From Acidobacteriota bacterium (GTDB lineage: Bacteria > Acidobacteriota > Vicinamibacteria > Vicinamibacterales > CAVVIG01): 64,000 nucleotides of DNA. The DNA is taken from assembly GCA_018268955.1 (NCBI GenBank), contig JAFDVO010000018.1, forward strand, positions 176,576-240,575, read 5' to 3'. A model generated the notes under the pieces. That model was not told where the DNA came from. It saw only the letters and a list, made by a program, of their open reading frames with translations, and did not search any database. This document shows positions 34,972 through 43,674 of the stretch, in pieces. The translations under genes and the position numbers were made by a program. Numbering within the stretch: position 1 is the first letter of the stretch; each line of letters opens with the position of its first letter.

Positions 34972-36807
34972 CTACGATGCGCACTCGCCTTCCATCACCT
35001 CGGGCGTGAACTCGCCGGTCTCGGCGAGGTCGATGAAGTCGTCGGCGGTCGCGTCCTCGGCAGTGAGCTGCTCGAGGTCGGTGAGCAGTGCTTTGACAGC
35101 GGGCACCTCCACGCGCTGGAAGAAGGCGGTAGCGGACTCCCCCTCTTTCTTCTGCGCGTCGTAGTACGTGATGAGGCGCTCCACCGCTTCGGGAATCCGG
35201 CGAGCCGGAATCTTCGCGGCGGTCCGTGCGAAGGTCGCCGCCGATTCGCTCGTGCCACCGCCGACCATCACGAAGTATTGCGGGACCGCCTTGCCGCCGA
35301 CGCGACGCACGCTCCCCTGGAAGCCGATCGTTGCGATGTGATGCTGGCCGCAGCCGTTCGGGCAGCCGCTCACCTTGATGATCGCGCCGTCGGCCTTCTG
35401 CACCAGATCGGGTCGCTCGCGCAGTGTGTCGCCGAGCAGGCGTCCGAGCCCGCGCGACTGCGTCACCGCAAGGCGGCAGCACTCGGCGCCGGGGCAGCTG
35501 TTCACATCCGCCACCGTGGCCGCATCCGCGAGACCGAGGCCTGCAGCCGACAGCGCGCGATAGAGCGCCCGCAGTTCGTCGACCGGCACCCAGCGGAAGA
35601 GCAGGTTCTGGTCGACCGTCACGCGCACCGAGCCGTCGCTGTACGCACGCGAAAGGTCGGCGAGGATCCGCATCTGCTCGCTCGTCAGGTCGCCGAGCGG
35701 CACCGTCACCGTGGCGATGACGTAGCCCGACTGCTTCTGTGCGACGACGTTCGTGCGCCGCCAGTGGTTGAAGGCCACGTCGGTCGAATTGAGCACGGGC
35801 ACGACAACCGGCGTGATGCCGGGGCCACTCGGCTGCACGCGGGCGACACGCGCCACGATATCGGTCGGAAGCGGCGCATCGGCCCGCTGCCAGCCGGGCG
35901 CTGGCTCTGCGGCCGGCGAATCGAGGAACAACTGCGGCACCTGTCCTTCGCCGACGCACCAGGCGAGCGCCTTCTGGTACTCCTCGACGAAGCGGTCCCA
36001 CCCGAGCTTCTTGATCATGAACTTCATGCGGTTCCGCTGGCGATGCTCGTAATCGCCATGCTCCTTGAAGACCATCAGGCAGGCTTCGCTGACGCGGAAC
36101 AGCTCCGTTGCCGGGATGAACTCGTGCAGCGTCCCGGCCGACTTGCACATCAGCGCAGTGCCACCGCCCGCGAGCACGGTGAAGCCGCGTTCGCCATTGG
36201 GGCCGACCTGCGCCTTGAAGGCCAGATCGTTGATGGCAATCGCGGTGTGGTCCTCGCGGCATCCCTCGAACGCGATCTTGAACTTGCGCGGCAGCGTGGA
36301 GCTGAGGCGGTGCCGCAGCAGGAAGCGGGTCAGCGCCTCGGAGTACGGCGTCACGTCGAAGAGCTCGTCCGCCGACACGCCGGCCAACGGGCACGCGGTG
36401 ATGTTGCGCACCGAGTTGCCGCACGCCTCCCGCGTGGTCATGCCCACCTCGGCGAGGAGGCGCATGGCCGGCTCCATGTCGTGGATCTTGATGAAGTGCA
36501 GCTGGATGTTCTGCCGCGTCGTGATGTGGCCGAACCGCCGTGAGTACCTGTCCGCCACATCGGCCAGCGCGCCAAGCTGCGCGCTCGTGATCGCGCCCTG
36601 CGGGATCTTCACGCGCAGCATCGAGGCATCGTAGGACTGCCGCTGTCCGTAGGTGCCGCGCAGCAGGCGGAACGATCGCCACTGGTCGGGCGTAATCTCG
36701 CCACGCTCGTACTTCTCGAGCATGACGACGAACTCGTCGATGTCCGCCTCGTTGGCGAACGAGAGCCGCGCGCGGCCGTGTGTGCTGATCGTCTCGTGTC
36801 CTGCCAT
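34972..36807 (-). CDS. Siroheme-dependent sulfite (or nitrite) reductase
   Basis: About 611 residues from the ATG at 36807, preceded by GAGG. Two ferredoxin-like/sulfite reductase half-domain pairs: FGHITTRQNIQLHF and SVRNITACPLAGV in the first, SVRVTVDQNLLFRWV in the second. The siroheme-[4Fe-4S] cysteines are C-x5-C (SCPGAECCRLA) and C-x3-C (SGCPNGCGQHH). It performs the six-electron reduction of sulfite to sulfide (or nitrite to ammonium), probably with ferredoxin. The poly-Cys leader upstream argues for sulfite and cysteine synthesis. Third gene of the operon precorrin-2 dehydrogenase, cobA, reductase, giving enzyme and cofactor together. Confidence 0.9.
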   Translation of the reverse strand: MAGHETISTHGRARLSFANEADIDEFVVMLEKYERGEITPDQWRSFRLLRGTYGQRQSYDASMLRVKIPQGAITSAQLGALADVADRYSRRFGHITTRQNIQLHFIKIHDMEPAMRLLAEVGMTTREACGNSVRNITACPLAGVSADELFDVTPYSEALTRFLLRHRLSSTLPRKFKIAFEGCREDHTAIAINDLAFKAQVGPNGERGFTVLAGGGTALMCKSAGTLHEFIPATELFRVSEACLMVFKEHGDYEHRQRNRMKFMIKKLGWDRFVEEYQKALAWCVGEGQVPQLFLDSPAAEPAPGWQRADAPLPTDIVARVARVQPSGPGITPVVVPVLNSTDVAFNHWRRTNVVAQKQSGYVIATVTVPLGDLTSEQMRILADLSRAYSDGSVRVTVDQNLLFRWVPVDELRALYRALSAAGLGLADAATVADVNSCPGAECCRLAVTQSRGLGRLLGDTLRERPDLVQKADGAIIKVSGCPNGCGQHHIATIGFQGSVRRVGGKAVPQYFVMVGGGTSESAATFARTAAKIPARRIPEAVERLITYYDAQKKEGESATAFFQRVEVPAVKALLTDLEQLTAEDATADDFIDLAETGEFTPEVMEGECAS

Positions 36808-36889
36808 TCTCAATCCTCGCGCCGCAGATCCCCAGGCGGGCTCGCCGCGGCTGTTGGTCGATCGTCTCCGGTGAATTCCCGTTGCGGTT

Positions 36890-37717
36890 TCAGCGCGGAC
36901 GCCGGCGCGTCCGTTCACGGCGTGCGGGCACCTCACCCTCATCCACCGGGTGGTGCGCGGTGTCTTCCGCGTCCTTCAGCGCACGGAGCGCCGAGCCGTC
37001 GAGCTGCAGCGCGGCCACCGCACCGAATACCAGTACCGCAGGTCCGTCTGTCTCAGCGGCCGCGTCGCCCGCCGCAAGCGCCTGCAGCGTTCCTCGCCAC
37101 GCCTGCTGTGTCGGCAGCGTGCCGTCCGCAACGATGGCGACCGGCGTGCTCACGTCCCAGCCCCCGTCGCGCAGTTCGCTGGCGATTTCGGCCCGGCGGC
37201 TGTATCCCATGAGGACCACGAGGGTGATGCCGTTCGGACGGATGGCGCCAACGGCGCGCGTGAACACCTCGGCGTCATGGCCGCTGACGACAAGGAATCC
37301 CGAGGCGTGATCGCGATGCGTCACGGGGATGCCCGCGCTCGCGGGCGCGGCAATCGCACTGCTCACGCCCGGGACGACGTCGTACGGGATGCCCGCGCGC
37401 TCGAGCGCCTGTGCCTCCTCGCCGCCGCGACCGAACACGAACGGGTCGCCGCCCTTGAGCCGCACGACGCGCCGCCCTCGACGCGCCTGGCTGACCAACA
37501 CCTGCTGGATCTCCTGCTGCGAGAGGGCATGCCGACCTGCACGTTTGCCGACGTAGAAGCGCTGGGCGCGACGCGCGAGCCCGACGACGCGCTCGTCGAC
37601 GAGCGCATCGTAGAGGACCAGGTCCGCGCGCCGCAGCGCGATCGCCGCCTTGCGCGTGAGGAGCCCGGGATCCCCTGGCCCCGCCCCGACGAGCGACACA
37701 TGTCCAACCTTCAGCAT
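36890..37717 (-). CDS. cobA: Uroporphyrinogen-III C-methyltransferase
   Basis: About 275 residues from the ATG at 37717, preceded by AAAGGACAG and sharing one base with the upstream stop (TGATG). SAM-dependent SUMT/CobA: N-terminal VSLVGAGPGDPGLLT, VYVGKR-like FYVGKRAG, VVRLKGGDPFVFGRGGEE and VPGVSSAIAAPASAGIPVTH (in part). It methylates uroporphyrinogen III twice to precorrin-2, the first step to siroheme. A basic, low-complexity tail (RRERTRRRPR) ends the protein. Second gene of the siroheme/sulfite operon. Confidence 0.95.
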   Translation of the reverse strand: MLKVGHVSLVGAGPGDPGLLTRKAAIALRRADLVLYDALVDERVVGLARRAQRFYVGKRAGRHALSQQEIQQVLVSQARRGRRVVRLKGGDPFVFGRGGEEAQALERAGIPYDVVPGVSSAIAAPASAGIPVTHRDHASGFLVVSGHDAEVFTRAVGAIRPNGITLVVLMGYSRRAEIASELRDGGWDVSTPVAIVADGTLPTQQAWRGTLQALAAGDAAAETDGPAVLVFGAVAALQLDGSALRALKDAEDTAHHPVDEGEVPARRERTRRRPR

Positions 37718-38346
37718 CACTGTCCTTTCGCGCCGGACGTCGCCGCCACGCACACGCCCACGACGTCCCTCGCCGCGGCCGCCCCCTCACGCGCGGCGTA
37801 CAGCCGGTTCAGCGCCTTCAGCAGCCGAGGACGCCGTTGCTCCATCGGCAGCCCCTCACGACGCCACTCGGCGCGCGACTGGCGCGCGGTCGCCATCCAC
37901 GACGGCAGGTCCTGCGGCAGCAGCGCATCGAGCCCTTCGCGCAGCAGCCCGGCGATCGCGGGAGCCTCGCCGCTCGTCGAGATGGCGAGCGTGACGCCAT
38001 CACGGCGCACGACACCGCCCAGGTACGCCGTCGCGTTCGGCGGATCGTCCACGGCGTTCACGAAGATCCGCCTCGCCTCCGCCGCATCGGCGACCTGGCG
38101 GTTCACCTCCGGCGTCGCCGCCGCCACCACCAGCCACGCATCGTCCAGGTCGGAGGGCACGAACGTCCGCCGCTCGATCTCGACCGGCGCCTGCGCGACA
38201 TTCGGGTGCACGTCTGGCGCGATGACCCGCACGTGGGCCCCGGCCGCCAGCAGCGAGCCGAGCTTGCTGGCGCCAACCGGCCCCGCCCCGACGAGGACGA
38301 CGCGCCGGCCGCGGACATGAAGGAAGAGCGGCAACAGTTCGCGCAT
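37717..38346 (-). CDS. Precorrin-2 dehydrogenase/sirohydrochlorin ferrochelatase (CysG N-terminal type)
   Basis: 209 residues, like the N-terminal half of CysG or Met8. NAD-binding VVLVGAGPVGASKLGSLLAAG (in part VVLVGAGPVGASK), IFVNAVDDPPNATAYLGG and AISTSGEAPAIAGLLREGL, with a C-terminal helical domain. It oxidises precorrin-2 to sirohydrochlorin and inserts iron to make siroheme. The start is clear from alignment with the family (MRELLPLFLHVRGRRV). Notably the ATG follows directly after the U-tract of an intrinsic terminator, with no Shine-Dalgarno, so its expression must depend on readthrough and unusual initiation. First structural gene of the operon. Confidence 0.92.
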   Translation of the reverse strand: MRELLPLFLHVRGRRVVLVGAGPVGASKLGSLLAAGAHVRVIAPDVHPNVAQAPVEIERRTFVPSDLDDAWLVVAAATPEVNRQVADAAEARRIFVNAVDDPPNATAYLGGVVRRDGVTLAISTSGEAPAIAGLLREGLDALLPQDLPSWMATARQSRAEWRREGLPMEQRRPRLLKALNRLYAAREGAAAARDVVGVCVAATSGAKGQ

Positions 38347-38387
38347 AAAACAAAAAAAGGCCCGGGCAGCGAGATGCCACCCGGGCC
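38347..38387 (-). terminator. Intrinsic terminator between the Cys leader peptide and the siroheme/sulfite operon
   Basis: On the minus strand, GGCCCGGG (38387-38380) and CCCGGGCC (38366-38359) form a perfect 8-bp GC stem around a 13-nt loop, followed by TTTTTTTGTTTT (38358-38347). The U-tract exists only on this strand. It ends exactly at the ATG of the next gene. The 5' arm with its flank GGGTGG (38382-38377) can alternatively pair with CCGCCC (38465-38460) in the leader ORF. This is the layout of a transcription attenuator. Confidence 0.88.
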
Positions 38388-38415
38388 GGTGCGTTCAGGA
38401 CCTACAGTTCGACAG

Positions 38416-38499
38416 TTACTCGAAGCGTGCTGATGAATGGACCTGTACGGCTGGCGCGGGGGCGGGAACCGCCACGCAACAACAGCAACAGGCGCACAT
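38416..38499 (-). CDS. Poly-cysteine leader peptide (attenuator ORF)
   Basis: A 27-codon ORF from the ATG at 38499 to a TAA at 38416. It begins MCACCCCCVAVPAPAPAV: six of the first eight codons are Cys (TGC/TGT). The rest is Val/Ala/Pro-rich. No recognisable domain; the role is inferred to be cysteine sensing by the translating ribosome, as in known amino-acid leader peptides. Directly after the Cys codons the mRNA has a hairpin GGCGG-TTC-CCGCC (38473-38461). The stop is 28 nt before the terminator stem. The Shine-Dalgarno is weak (GAAG, 38504-38507). Downstream genes make siroheme and reduce sulfite for cysteine synthesis, which fits the sensing idea closely. Cysteine-rich leader peptides of this kind are described in actinobacteria. 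Confidence 0.75.
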   Translation of the reverse strand: MCACCCCCVAVPAPAPAVQVHSSARFE

Positions 38500-38520
38500 C
38501 GACTTCAGCACGGTCCAATA

Positions 38521-38550
38521 CAAGTACTCTCTCCACGGTGTCGCGGTCAA
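38521..38550 (-). promoter_or_regulatory. Candidate promoter of the Cys leader and siroheme/sulfite operon
   Basis: TTGACC (38545-38550) on the minus strand matches five of six -35 bases. A weak TACTTG (38521-38526) lies 18 bp on. Predicted start near 38513 gives a short 5' leader of about 14 nt before the ATG of the Cys peptide. The stretch further upstream, 38565-38615, is an AATGCAAGAACGCAGG-type mini-repeat. Confidence 0.4.
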
Positions 38551-38638
38551 GAGGAAGGTTCGGGACCACACAGAAATGCCGTAATGCAAGAACGCAGGAA
38601 TGCAATAACGCACGAGTCAGGCTCTTCGCAACCAGCAA

Positions 38639-39268
38639 TCAGCGGCGTTTGGCCTTTTGCATTTGTGCCGATACCGCTTCGCGTCCGGCTACCCAGGCGC
38701 GCCATGGGTGCTCGGTGCCGACGCGGATCCCGATGCGGCCGCCCCACTCAATCGGGCCAACGTCAATGCCGCGGTCGTCGATGAACAGCCGCGACCTCGT
38801 CAGGTCCAGGCCGTTATCCTCGAGCGTGATGCCCATCGCCATCGTGAGGTTGCCGGGGCCACGACACAGCGCCGCGTCCGGCAGGTCCGCACTGGTCCTC
38901 GTGCGTCGCCCCTTCGTCGCGCGTGCCCGTCTGCGCCTCATGGTGGCGATCCCGTCGAGCGGATCGAGCGCGCGGATGAGGACCGCTGCCGGCGAGTCCA
39001 GCGGCTCGGTCACCGCGTTGACGAGGTTGTGGATGCCGTAATTGAGATAGACGTACGCGAAGCCGGGGGGACCGTAGAGCGGCGCATTGCGCTTCGTCCG
39101 GCCGGGGGCCGCGTGGCAGGCCGGGTCGTCCTCGCCGATATACGCCTCGACCTCGACGATGACCCCGCTCGTGTCGACGCCGGCGCGCCGATGCACGAGC
39201 ACCTTCCCCAGCAAATCGCGGGCAACGTCGAGCGTCGGCCGATCGTAGAAGGCCCGCGGCAGGATCAC
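38639..39268 (-). CDS. DNA-3-methyladenine glycosylase (MPG/AAG type)
   Basis: 209 residues. I choose the GTG at 39268, one base after the stop of the HEAT-repeat gene (MILPRAFYDRPTLDVARDLLGK in the family position); the frame stays open upstream only as overlap. AAG fold markers: VEVEAYIGEDDPACHA with catalytic Glu, NAPLYGPPGFAYVYLNYG and ALCRGPGNLTMAMGI. It excises alkylated purines such as 3-methyladenine in base excision repair. Last gene of the uvrA-HEAT-mpg operon. The C-terminus is Lys/Arg-rich. Confidence 0.93.
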   Translation of the reverse strand: MILPRAFYDRPTLDVARDLLGKVLVHRRAGVDTSGVIVEVEAYIGEDDPACHAAPGRTKRNAPLYGPPGFAYVYLNYGIHNLVNAVTEPLDSPAAVLIRALDPLDGIATMRRRRARATKGRRTRTSADLPDAALCRGPGNLTMAMGITLEDNGLDLTRSRLFIDDRGIDVGPIEWGGRIGIRVGTEHPWRAWVAGREAVSAQMQKAKRR

Positions 39269-39269
39269 G

Positions 39270-40718
39270 TCAGCGTGAGGCGCCGCCCAGCCGCGAGGCC
39301 GCACGCGTCGCGGCGCGCGCGACCTGCGGGTCCACGTCCTGCCGCAGCGGCTGCACGATGCCGAGCGCGTCCGGGTCTCCAGACGTGCCGAGGACCTGGA
39401 GCAGGTCGATGCGCACGTTCGGCTTCGGGTCGGGCATGTGCGGCGAGAACAGGCGGGCGCGTCCGGGAGCGACGTCCTGCAGGTACGCAAGCGACACGGC
39501 TTCGGTCCGCGTTCGCGTCAGTCCGTCGACGAGCGGATCGATCGGACCGTTCGCCAGCAACACGTTGGCGAAGTGACCGGCCAGCAGCAGCTCCTCGTTC
39601 CGTTCCTTCTCGAGCGCGGTGGTGATGGCCGACAGCTGATCGGCAGCGCCGCTACGCGCGAGCCCCTCGATGCCGGCCCGGCGCAGGTTCGGGTCGCGAC
39701 CGGCGAGCGCCGTGGTGAAGAGCGACAGGCTGGAGGGATGCGCGATGCGCGCGAGCGCCGTCAGCGCGGCTGTGGCGCTGGCGCCGCGCTCGTAGTGCTG
39801 GTAGATGTCGGTCAGCCCTTGAACGCCCCGGTCGTACCGCATCGCGCCGAGCGCCCGCGTCGCCGTCATCCGGACCGTATAGTCGCGATCGTTCAGCGCC
39901 GTCACGACGGCGTCACCGATGGTCGTCTCGACGGCTGCGTCGCCCATGCGCCAGCCATACACACGCTCGATGACCCGCATCGCCGCCGTCCGCACGTCGA
40001 CGTGCGCGGCACCGAGTGACGCCGCCAAATCCGCGGCAGACCCGCTGAGCAGCGCCGCCCGGTCGCGGCCGTACGCGTTCTCCGCCAGCGCGCCGAACGC
40101 ATAGAGCGCCTCGGCGGCCACGCGGGCATTCTCGTCCCGCCCGGCGGTGCGCAGGGCCGTCAGCACGTCGAGCGGCACCGGCAGCGGTTCGATGGCGTTG
40201 CTCCCCTGCTCGAAGATCGCGGGCGCGGAGATGCGCGTGCGCACCTCCACGACCAGCCCGACGCGGCGCCGGGGCACGACCTTGTCGGCAAGCCAGATGT
40301 TAAGTTCGGCGGCAATCGCCTCGAACTGCACGCGGTCGTCCGTATCGGCCAGCGCGCGCGTCAGTGGCACGGCCGATTCGGGATAGGCCGCCTGCTTCAG
40401 CGCCTGCACGGCGCGCAGACGAACGTCGGGGTCAGCGTTCCCGAGTTCGGCGACCATGGCCTCGAACGTCACCGTCGCCTGCTGTACGGGGACGACGGAC
40501 GACGCCAGGCTTAAGCCTGGCGCTACGACTGAGTGCGTCACGACGCGCGACGGCATCCGGCTCGACGCCAGGCTAACGCCTGGCGCTACGACGGCGTTCA
40601 CCTCGACCTGCGGCGGGGTGCGGACCGACGCCAGGCTGACGCCTGGCGATATGACCAGCGCTGCGGCGGCCGCGAGTGCGGTCCCGGAACGGCGGGCTGT
40701 GCGTGGCACGCGCGTCAT
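39270..40718 (-). CDS. Exported HEAT-repeat protein with three N-terminal 21-residue repeats
   Basis: 482 residues. The start overlaps uvrA by 4 bp (ATGA). A signal-like N-terminus (RTARRSGTALAAAAALVI) runs into three 21-residue repeats of the form VVAPGxSLASSxxP, encoded by a 63-bp DNA repeat at 40501-40655. The rest is HEAT/PBS-lyase-like helical repeats (VRLRAVQALKQAAYPESAVP, VRMTATRALGAMRYDRGVQG, NLRRAGIEGLARSGAADQL, PQVARAATRAASRLGG). HEAT scaffolds usually bind proteins. Its place between uvrA and an alkyl-base glycosylase is odd for an exported protein; either it is not secreted or the operon is mixed. No enzymatic motif seen. Confidence 0.85.
   Translation of the reverse strand: MTRVPRTARRSGTALAAAAALVISPGVSLASVRTPPQVEVNAVVAPGVSLASSRMPSRVVTHSVVAPGLSLASSVVPVQQATVTFEAMVAELGNADPDVRLRAVQALKQAAYPESAVPLTRALADTDDRVQFEAIAAELNIWLADKVVPRRRVGLVVEVRTRISAPAIFEQGSNAIEPLPVPLDVLTALRTAGRDENARVAAEALYAFGALAENAYGRDRAALLSGSAADLAASLGAAHVDVRTAAMRVIERVYGWRMGDAAVETTIGDAVVTALNDRDYTVRMTATRALGAMRYDRGVQGLTDIYQHYERGASATAALTALARIAHPSSLSLFTTALAGRDPNLRRAGIEGLARSGAADQLSAITTALEKERNEELLLAGHFANVLLANGPIDPLVDGLTRTRTEAVSLAYLQDVAPGRARLFSPHMPDPKPNVRIDLLQVLGTSGDPDALGIVQPLRQDVDPQVARAATRAASRLGGASR
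40501..40655. repeat. Three 63-bp in-frame tandem repeats with REP-like palindromes
   Basis: Palindromic cores at 40501-40529, 40564-40592 and 40627-40655, spaced exactly 63 bp. Copy 1 has the perfect 20-bp palindrome CGCCAGGCTTAAGCCTGGCG; copies 2 and 3 differ only at the centre (TAAC, TGAC) and copy 3 has small changes after the core. The 34-bp spacers are diverged but related. All lie within the N-terminal coding region of the HEAT-repeat gene and keep its frame (21 codons per unit). Confidence 0.95.
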
Positions 40719-43669
40719 GCCGCACCTCCAGCACCGCGTTGCGAGAACGCGTGGCTTCGGCCCTCGGCGAGGGCGACCTTCACGTAGTGGCCGGTGAACG
40801 AGGCGGGGTTCTGCGCAATCTGCTCCGGTGTGCCGGTCGCCACGATCTGCCCTCCCTCCGCGCCACCGTCAGGCCCGAGGTCGATGATGTAGTCGGCAGT
40901 CTTGATCACGTCCAGGTTGTGCTCGATGACGAGCAGCGTGCTCCCCGCTTCGAGCAGCTTCTTGAACGCGGCAAGGAGCTTCGCGATGTCGTCGAAGTGG
41001 AGGCCGGTCGTCGGCTCGTCGAGGATGTAGAGGATCCGCTCGCCGCCGTGGGACGAGAGATGCGCCGCGATCTTGATCCGCTGCGCCTCGCCGCCCGACA
41101 ACGTCGTGGCAGGTTGCCCAAGGCGCAGGTAGCCGAGACCGATCTCGTCGAGCACCTGCAGCCTCCGGAGCACCTTCGGCGAACTGCTGAAGAATGTCAG
41201 CGCTTCGCGGACGGTGAGGTCCAGCACCTGGTTGATGTTGCGCCCGCGATAGTGGACCTCGAGCACCTGCGGCTTGAACCGCTTGCCATCGCACTGGTCA
41301 CACGGCACGAACACATCCGCGAGGAACTGCATCTCGACGCGCACCTCGCCCTCGCCCTGGCACGCCTCACAGCGCCCGCCCGGCACGTTGAACGAGAAGT
41401 GGCTCGCGGTCAGCCCGCGCGACTTCGCGTCCTTCGTTGCCGCGAACAGCTCGCGAATCGGGTCGAACGCCTTCAGGTACGTCACAGGGTTCGATCGCGG
41501 CGTGCGGCCGATCGGCTGCTGGTCGACGAGCACCACGTCCGTGATGATCTCGGTGCCTTCGAGCCTGCGGTGCGCGCCGACCTTCCGGTCCCAGTCGCCC
41601 TTCTGCCGCTTGATCGCCGCGTAGAGCACGTCGTGCACGAGCGTGGACTTGCCCGATCCGCTCACGCCGGTGACGCAGGTCAGCGTGTTGAGCGGGATGC
41701 TGATGTCGACGTCCTTCAGGTTGTGCTCGGTGGCGCCAAGCAGCTTGATGAACTGGCCGTTGCCCTTGCGGCGCGTGGACGGGACCGGAATCGCCAGCTC
41801 CTGCCGCAGGTACTTGGCCGTCAGCGATCGCGGCTCGTGCATGAGCGCGTCGAGCGTGCCCGAGAACACGACGCGGCCGCCCTGCTCGCCTGCGCCCACC
41901 CCGAGGTCGACGATGTGGTCGGCAACCTTGATCATGTCGGCGTCGTGCTCGACGACGAGGACGGTGTTGCCCTGATCGCGCAGCTGCCGGAGGATGTCGA
42001 TCAGCCGCAGGTTGTCGCGCGAGTGGAGGCCGATCGACGGTTCATCGAGCACGTAGAGCGTGCCCACCAGCGCGGAGCCAAGCGAGGTCGCCAGGTTGAT
42101 GCGCTGCGCTTCCCCACCGGACAACGTGGACGACAGGCGGTCCAGCGACAGGTAGTCCAGCCCGACGTCCGCGAGGAACGCGAGACGGCGCCGGATCTCC
42201 TTCAGCACCTTGTCCGCAATCGCCGCTTCCTTCACGGTGAGCTCGAGCGACCCGAAGAACTGCTGTGCCTCGCGCACCGTCAGCGCCGAGACCTGATCGA
42301 TCGTGCGGCCCGCGATCTTCACGTCGCGCGCCTCGCGTCGCAGGCGGCTGCCGCCGCAATCCGGGCAGGTCTGGTACCCGCGATACCGGCTCAGGAACAC
42401 GCGCACGTGCACCTTGTACTTCTTCTTGTCGAGCCACTCGAAGAAGCCGCGGATGCCGTCGAAGTCCGCCGTCCCGTCGACCACCAGCTTCCGCTCTTGC
42501 TCGGAGAGATGGGCCCACGGCACATCCAGGCGGATCTTGTGCTTCTTCGCGCCGCGCTTCAGCTCCGCGAGGTGCGCCCGGTAGTTCGGCTTCGTCCACG
42601 GATCAATCGCGCCCTGCGCGAGGGACTTCGACGGATCCGGCACGACCAGGTTCATGTCGAGCTCGACGATGTTGCCGAAGCCGTGGCAGGTGGGACAGGC
42701 ACCGAAGGGATTGTTGAATGAGAAGAGACGCGGCTGCGGATCCTCGTAGGCGATCCCGCACACCCGGCACTCGAACCGCTCGGAGAACTGGTGGGTCCGC
42801 TCCGGCTGCCCGTCGCGCGCCATCTCGACGACCCACGCGGCGCCACCGCCCTCGCGGTAGGCCGTTTCGATCGAGTCGGTCAGGCGCTTGCGGTCGTCCT
42901 CGCTGCCAAGAGCGACGCGGTCCACGACAACCTGTAGCATCCCCTTCTTCGCCGCCGTCTTCGCATCCACATCGTCGAACGACACGGCGCGGCCATCGAT
43001 CAGCAGGCGACCGAAGCCCTTGCGACGCAGCGTGTCGATGGTCGAGGCCACGGCCGCCGCGCTGGTCGTCTTGCGGCTCACCTTCGCGCTGCTCGTCCCA
43101 TCGTCGTCGCCTTCGCTGAGTTCATCCACGTCGGCGGTCTCTGCTGATGCGAGCGGAGCGGACTCGACGATCGGGAGGTCGAACCCGAGGATGAGCCGTG
43201 CGCCTGCGCCGAGTTCACCCAGTTGCGACGCAACCACTTCGGCCGTCTCGCGCACGACTTCGCATCCGCACTGGCGGCAGTACGTCCGTCCCACACGCGC
43301 GAACAGCAGGCGCATGTAGTCGTGGATTTCGGTGGTGGTGCCGACCGTTGAGCGGGGATTGCGGATGCTGTTCTTCTGGCGGATGGCAATGGCGGGCGCG
43401 ATGCCGTCGATGCGGTCGACGTCCGGCTTCTCCATCCGCTCGAGGAACTGGCGGGCGTAGGCGGAGAGCGACTCGACGTAGCGCCGCTGCCCCTCGGCGT
43501 AGATCGTGTCGAAGGCGAGCGACGACTTCCCCGAGCCGCTCACGCCGGTGACGATGATGAGCGTGCCGACCGGCAGCGTGACGTCGATGTTCTTGAGGTT
43601 GTGCGTCCGTGCGCCGCGGACAACGATCGCGGCCGGCTCAGCGGACGCGCTGCCCGGAGTCTCTGGCAT
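40715..43669 (-). CDS. uvrA: Excinuclease ABC subunit A
   Basis: 984 residues. Two ABC ATPase modules: Walker [10 protein letters not shown] (42-50) and a second [17 protein letters not shown]; signatures [12 protein letters not shown] and [12 protein letters not shown]; zinc-finger cysteines in CRVCGIAY...CPTCHGFG and CEACQGEG...CDQCDGKRF. UvrA finds bulky DNA lesions with UvrB in nucleotide excision repair. A short acidic insert ([15 protein letters not shown]) sits in the signature I region, a little unusual. It heads an operon with the HEAT-repeat gene and the alkyl-base glycosylase. A good promoter lies just upstream (43710-43738). Confidence 0.97.
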   Translation of the reverse strand: MPETPGSASAEPAAIVVRGARTHNLKNIDVTLPVGTLIIVTGVSGSGKSSLAFDTIYAEGQRRYVESLSAYARQFLERMEKPDVDRIDGIAPAIAIRQKNSIRNPRSTVGTTTEIHDYMRLLFARVGRTYCRQCGCEVVRETAEVVASQLGELGAGARLILGFDLPIVESAPLASAETADVDELSEGDDDGTSSAKVSRKTTSAAAVASTIDTLRRKGFGRLLIDGRAVSFDDVDAKTAAKKGMLQVVVDRVALGSEDDRKRLTDSIETAYREGGGAAWVVEMARDGQPERTHQFSERFECRVCGIAYEDPQPRLFSFNNPFGACPTCHGFGNIVELDMNLVVPDPSKSLAQGAIDPWTKPNYRAHLAELKRGAKKHKIRLDVPWAHLSEQERKLVVDGTADFDGIRGFFEWLDKKKYKVHVRVFLSRYRGYQTCPDCGGSRLRREARDVKIAGRTIDQVSALTVREAQQFFGSLELTVKEAAIADKVLKEIRRRLAFLADVGLDYLSLDRLSSTLSGGEAQRINLATSLGSALVGTLYVLDEPSIGLHSRDNLRLIDILRQLRDQGNTVLVVEHDADMIKVADHIVDLGVGAGEQGGRVVFSGTLDALMHEPRSLTAKYLRQELAIPVPSTRRKGNGQFIKLLGATEHNLKDVDISIPLNTLTCVTGVSGSGKSTLVHDVLYAAIKRQKGDWDRKVGAHRRLEGTEIITDVVLVDQQPIGRTPRSNPVTYLKAFDPIRELFAATKDAKSRGLTASHFSFNVPGGRCEACQGEGEVRVEMQFLADVFVPCDQCDGKRFKPQVLEVHYRGRNINQVLDLTVREALTFFSSSPKVLRRLQVLDEIGLGYLRLGQPATTLSGGEAQRIKIAAHLSSHGGERILYILDEPTTGLHFDDIAKLLAAFKKLLEAGSTLLVIEHNLDVIKTADYIIDLGPDGGAEGGQIVATGTPEQIAQNPASFTGHYVKVALAEGRSHAFSQRGAGGAA

Positions 43670-43674
43670 GCCTA

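Noticed and set aside
38402-38638. 78-codon minus-strand frame overlapping the Cys leader
   Set aside because: Its long form lacks a ribosome site and conserved pattern; the 27-codon frame with the Cys run fits the attenuator layout better.
40501-40655. CRISPR-like array (three regularly spaced palindromic repeats)
   Set aside because: Only three units, spacers are related to each other and coding, and no cas genes are present.
40676-42721. 681-codon plus-strand frame opposite uvrA
   Set aside because: Antisense shadow of a highly conserved gene; no domain or ribosome site.
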